Assembly (NCBI GenBank): GCA_905250075.1
Contig: CAJNOP010000013.1
Span: forward strand, 2,462,188 to 2,526,187
Reading direction: 5' to 3'
DNA: 64,000 nt
DNA from: Rotaria sp. Silwood1
Taxonomy: Eukaryota; Rotifera; Eurotatoria; Philodinida; Philodinidae
Part shown: positions 62,253-64,000 of the stretch, in pieces
How the letters are laid out: each line of letters opens with the position of its first letter
Position numbering within the stretch: position 1 is the stretch's first letter
The notes under the pieces: generated by a model
What the model was told of the DNA's origin: nothing
The model's input: the letters and a program-made list of their open reading frames with translations, nothing else
Database searches by the model: none
Position numbers and translations under genes: made by a program

Positions 62253-63154
62253 GGGGCTCCCCCCCTCAGAAAATCGATTGTTTTTGAAAAAAAATCGATT
62301 TTGAGATAAGCACACATGCTGAAAGCCCAAAGTGTCCTCTTTCAGATTATGTGCGATTTGTTGCACTTTGAATGGTTTTGGACGGTGAAAAGAACGGTTT
62401 TCTGGAAGCACTGGTAGAAATATAAGGTTTTATCAGAATTTTTTTTAGTTAGGGAGATGTGACAGTGGTCAACAAACTTGTAGATTTTGTTTAATGAAAA
62501 ACACATATACGTTCTATTATATTAATTAATTAGAGAAACGTAGTCATTTCTGCTTAAAATCCTGTATACATGATGAAGTTGCCGTATAGAGGTTGTGACA
62601 GTCATAGTGAAATTAAAAATTATTTCATACAACTTTGTTGATTGGTTTTCTCAAAATCACTTTTTTGGAAAGTTAGGAACCGAGTTCTCGAACTGTAGAA
62701 GAGGTAGCGAGCTACCATTTTTTTTTAAATAAAAGAAGAGACCTGTGTCTAGAAATGTATATACCATTTTTTCGAAATTCGATTTCCTTGCGGAGATAAA
62801 TGGATAATACTGATGGCAAAAAGCGCTATTTTTCGAGTTAGTGCAGAAAAATGTCTCGAAAATCCGAACAAAAACGAATTTCGAAAAAACGGTATATACA
62901 TTTGAAGATTTAGGTCTTCTCTTTTATGTAAAACAAACGACAGCTCTCTACTTCTTCAACAGCCCGAGAAATCGGTACCTTACGAAGATCATCATTTTGA
63001 GGACTAATTCGTCAATAACTCATTAAAGCAAAAACCTTATGAGCCAAAAATTTGCAAGACATTAAGTTAACATAACACACATATTGTCCGAAAATTTCAG
63101 CCAAATCGGACCACGAATAACGAAAAACGATTCCTGAGGGGGGGGGGGAGCCTC
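62253..63154. mobile_element. 902-bp palindromic DNA element with TTAA flanks
   Basis: The element is bounded on both sides by TTAA (62249-62252 and 63155-63158). Its inverted termini start GGGGCTCCCCCCCTCAG on the left and, as reverse complement, GAGGCTCCCCCCCCCCCTCA on the right. The whole element folds back: ATGTATATACCATTTTTTCG (about 62756) is mirrored by CGAAAAAACGGTATATACAT (about 62882), and outer parts around 62680-62745 match 62925-62990. A TTAA target duplication with short C/G-rich inverted ends is what piggyBac-type transposition leaves. No transposase frame is present, so it is non-autonomous. Confidence 0.75.
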
Positions 63155-63158
63155 TTAA

Positions 63159-64000
63159 GCTATTTTTTACATGAAAGGAAGAAGGAAGAGAAGGAGTTTT
63201 TTTCATGAAATATGAAAATGAAAATGCGTACTACCGACCATATTGAGGTGTTGGGAGTTTTTATCAATGACAGAACGAGATGAAATGTCAAGATAGCCAA
63301 AATTGCTTTACTACTTTTAAGTTTTACATGAATAGATGTATGATTTAATCAGTATGAAACCTTAAATTTTCGCAAAAAAACTTAATGTAAATCACTAAGC
63401 ACTTGAAAAACTCAGAAGCAGTTATTTAAATACAAACAAAATTCATTTTTTGATTCTGTACACTATCAATATGTATTCATATTTTTACAGCCTGAGCTAT
63501 GGAATATTTCTGCTTTTAATCTAAATTGAACTAAAAGCTCTAAACTCGAACTCTTGCATCATAACNNNNNNNNNNNNNNNNNNNNNNNNNNNNNNNNNNN
63601 NNNNNNNNNNNNNNNNNNNNNNNNNNNNNNNNNNNNNNNNNNNNNNNNNNNNNNNNNNNNNNNNNAAAATAGTTCCATTAGAAAGAGCTCATCGAGTTAC
63701 CCTTTGTGTGTAAAAGTCTCATTGATTCAGTGTTGTAAAGTAAACATTGCATATGACAATTGGATCCCAATCGCGGGTGATATTCATCGATCAACTATTT
63801 AAAAAGATTCTTATCTCCGAAACCTTCTTATATATTCTGATAGAGAAAAACATTCTGCATCGAATGAACGTAATATCAACGAATGACACACGAACATTAA
63901 TGCTTTTTTAGGCCAAAAACTGATTTTTTGTCTTTCATATATGTCGAAGATATCCATTATTACTCGACCAATATAGGAAAAAAATGAGATATTCGTGATC
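63159..64000. other. Right edge: unannotated sequence with assembly gap
   Basis: No gene recognised. 100 undetermined bases fill 63566-63665. Confidence 0.6.
63566..63665. other. Assembly gap (100 N)
   Basis: Exactly 100 N, the conventional size for a scaffold gap of unknown length. Frames running through it are meaningless. Confidence 0.99.

Noticed and set aside
63554..63802. Frame across the N gap
   Set aside because: It is an artefact of undetermined bases.

Overview
The window is nuclear DNA of a metazoan, most likely a bdelloid rotifer (an inference). The sequence is very AT-rich. The genes have many short GT..AG introns (about 50-70 nt) mixed with a few of 0.6-2 kb. The recognisable proteins are animal orthologues: PSMA3, CstF64, DIDO1/PHF3, NSA2, an alpha/beta-type syntrophin and cathepsin L. 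Degenerate TGTGGG-type tracts are scattered on the right, and TGTGGG is the repeat reported for bdelloid telomeres. There are no bacterial-style operons and no CRISPR arrays.

Left part (1-40.4 kb) is the gene-bearing part. On the minus strand: a broken PSMA3 proteasome copy at the left edge, CSTF2 (15.9-17.0 kb) and NSA2 (29.6-32.0 kb). On the plus strand: a coiled-coil gene (1.1-3.4 kb), a two-TM protein (6.2-6.8 kb), a disordered 471-residue protein (7.3-8.8 kb), a 14-exon DIDO1-like chromatin/transcription factor (18.5-27.2 kb), a syntrophin (32.4-37.7 kb) and a cathepsin L (38.9-40.4 kb). CSTF2/DIDO1 and NSA2/syntrophin are head-to-head pairs, and the second pair is only about 380 bp apart. 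DIDO1 and NSA2 converge. I rebuilt the exon chains by hand. In each named gene the joined exons stay in frame and total a multiple of three.

Right part (41-64 kb) is gene-poor and repeat-rich. It holds a possible 5-exon small gene, a membrane-anchored SAM-dependent methyltransferase in one exon, two tandem intron-containing tRNA-Ser(AGA) genes, a decayed coding relic, a small secreted ORF and a 586-residue secreted coiled-coil protein. Around these lie foldback (inverted-repeat) elements, telomere-like TGTGGG/CCCACA cassettes, a 20-bp tandem array and a 902-bp palindromic element flanked by TTAA. A 100-base assembly gap lies at 63566-63665.

The most notable pattern is the number of foldback elements. 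At least nine are visible, including one family present twice (10.1 and 44.2 kb) and another at about three sites. The telomere-like cassettes, several arranged as G-strand tract, spacer, C-strand tract, are confined to 41.8-60.5 kb. No complete novel multi-gene system is evident.
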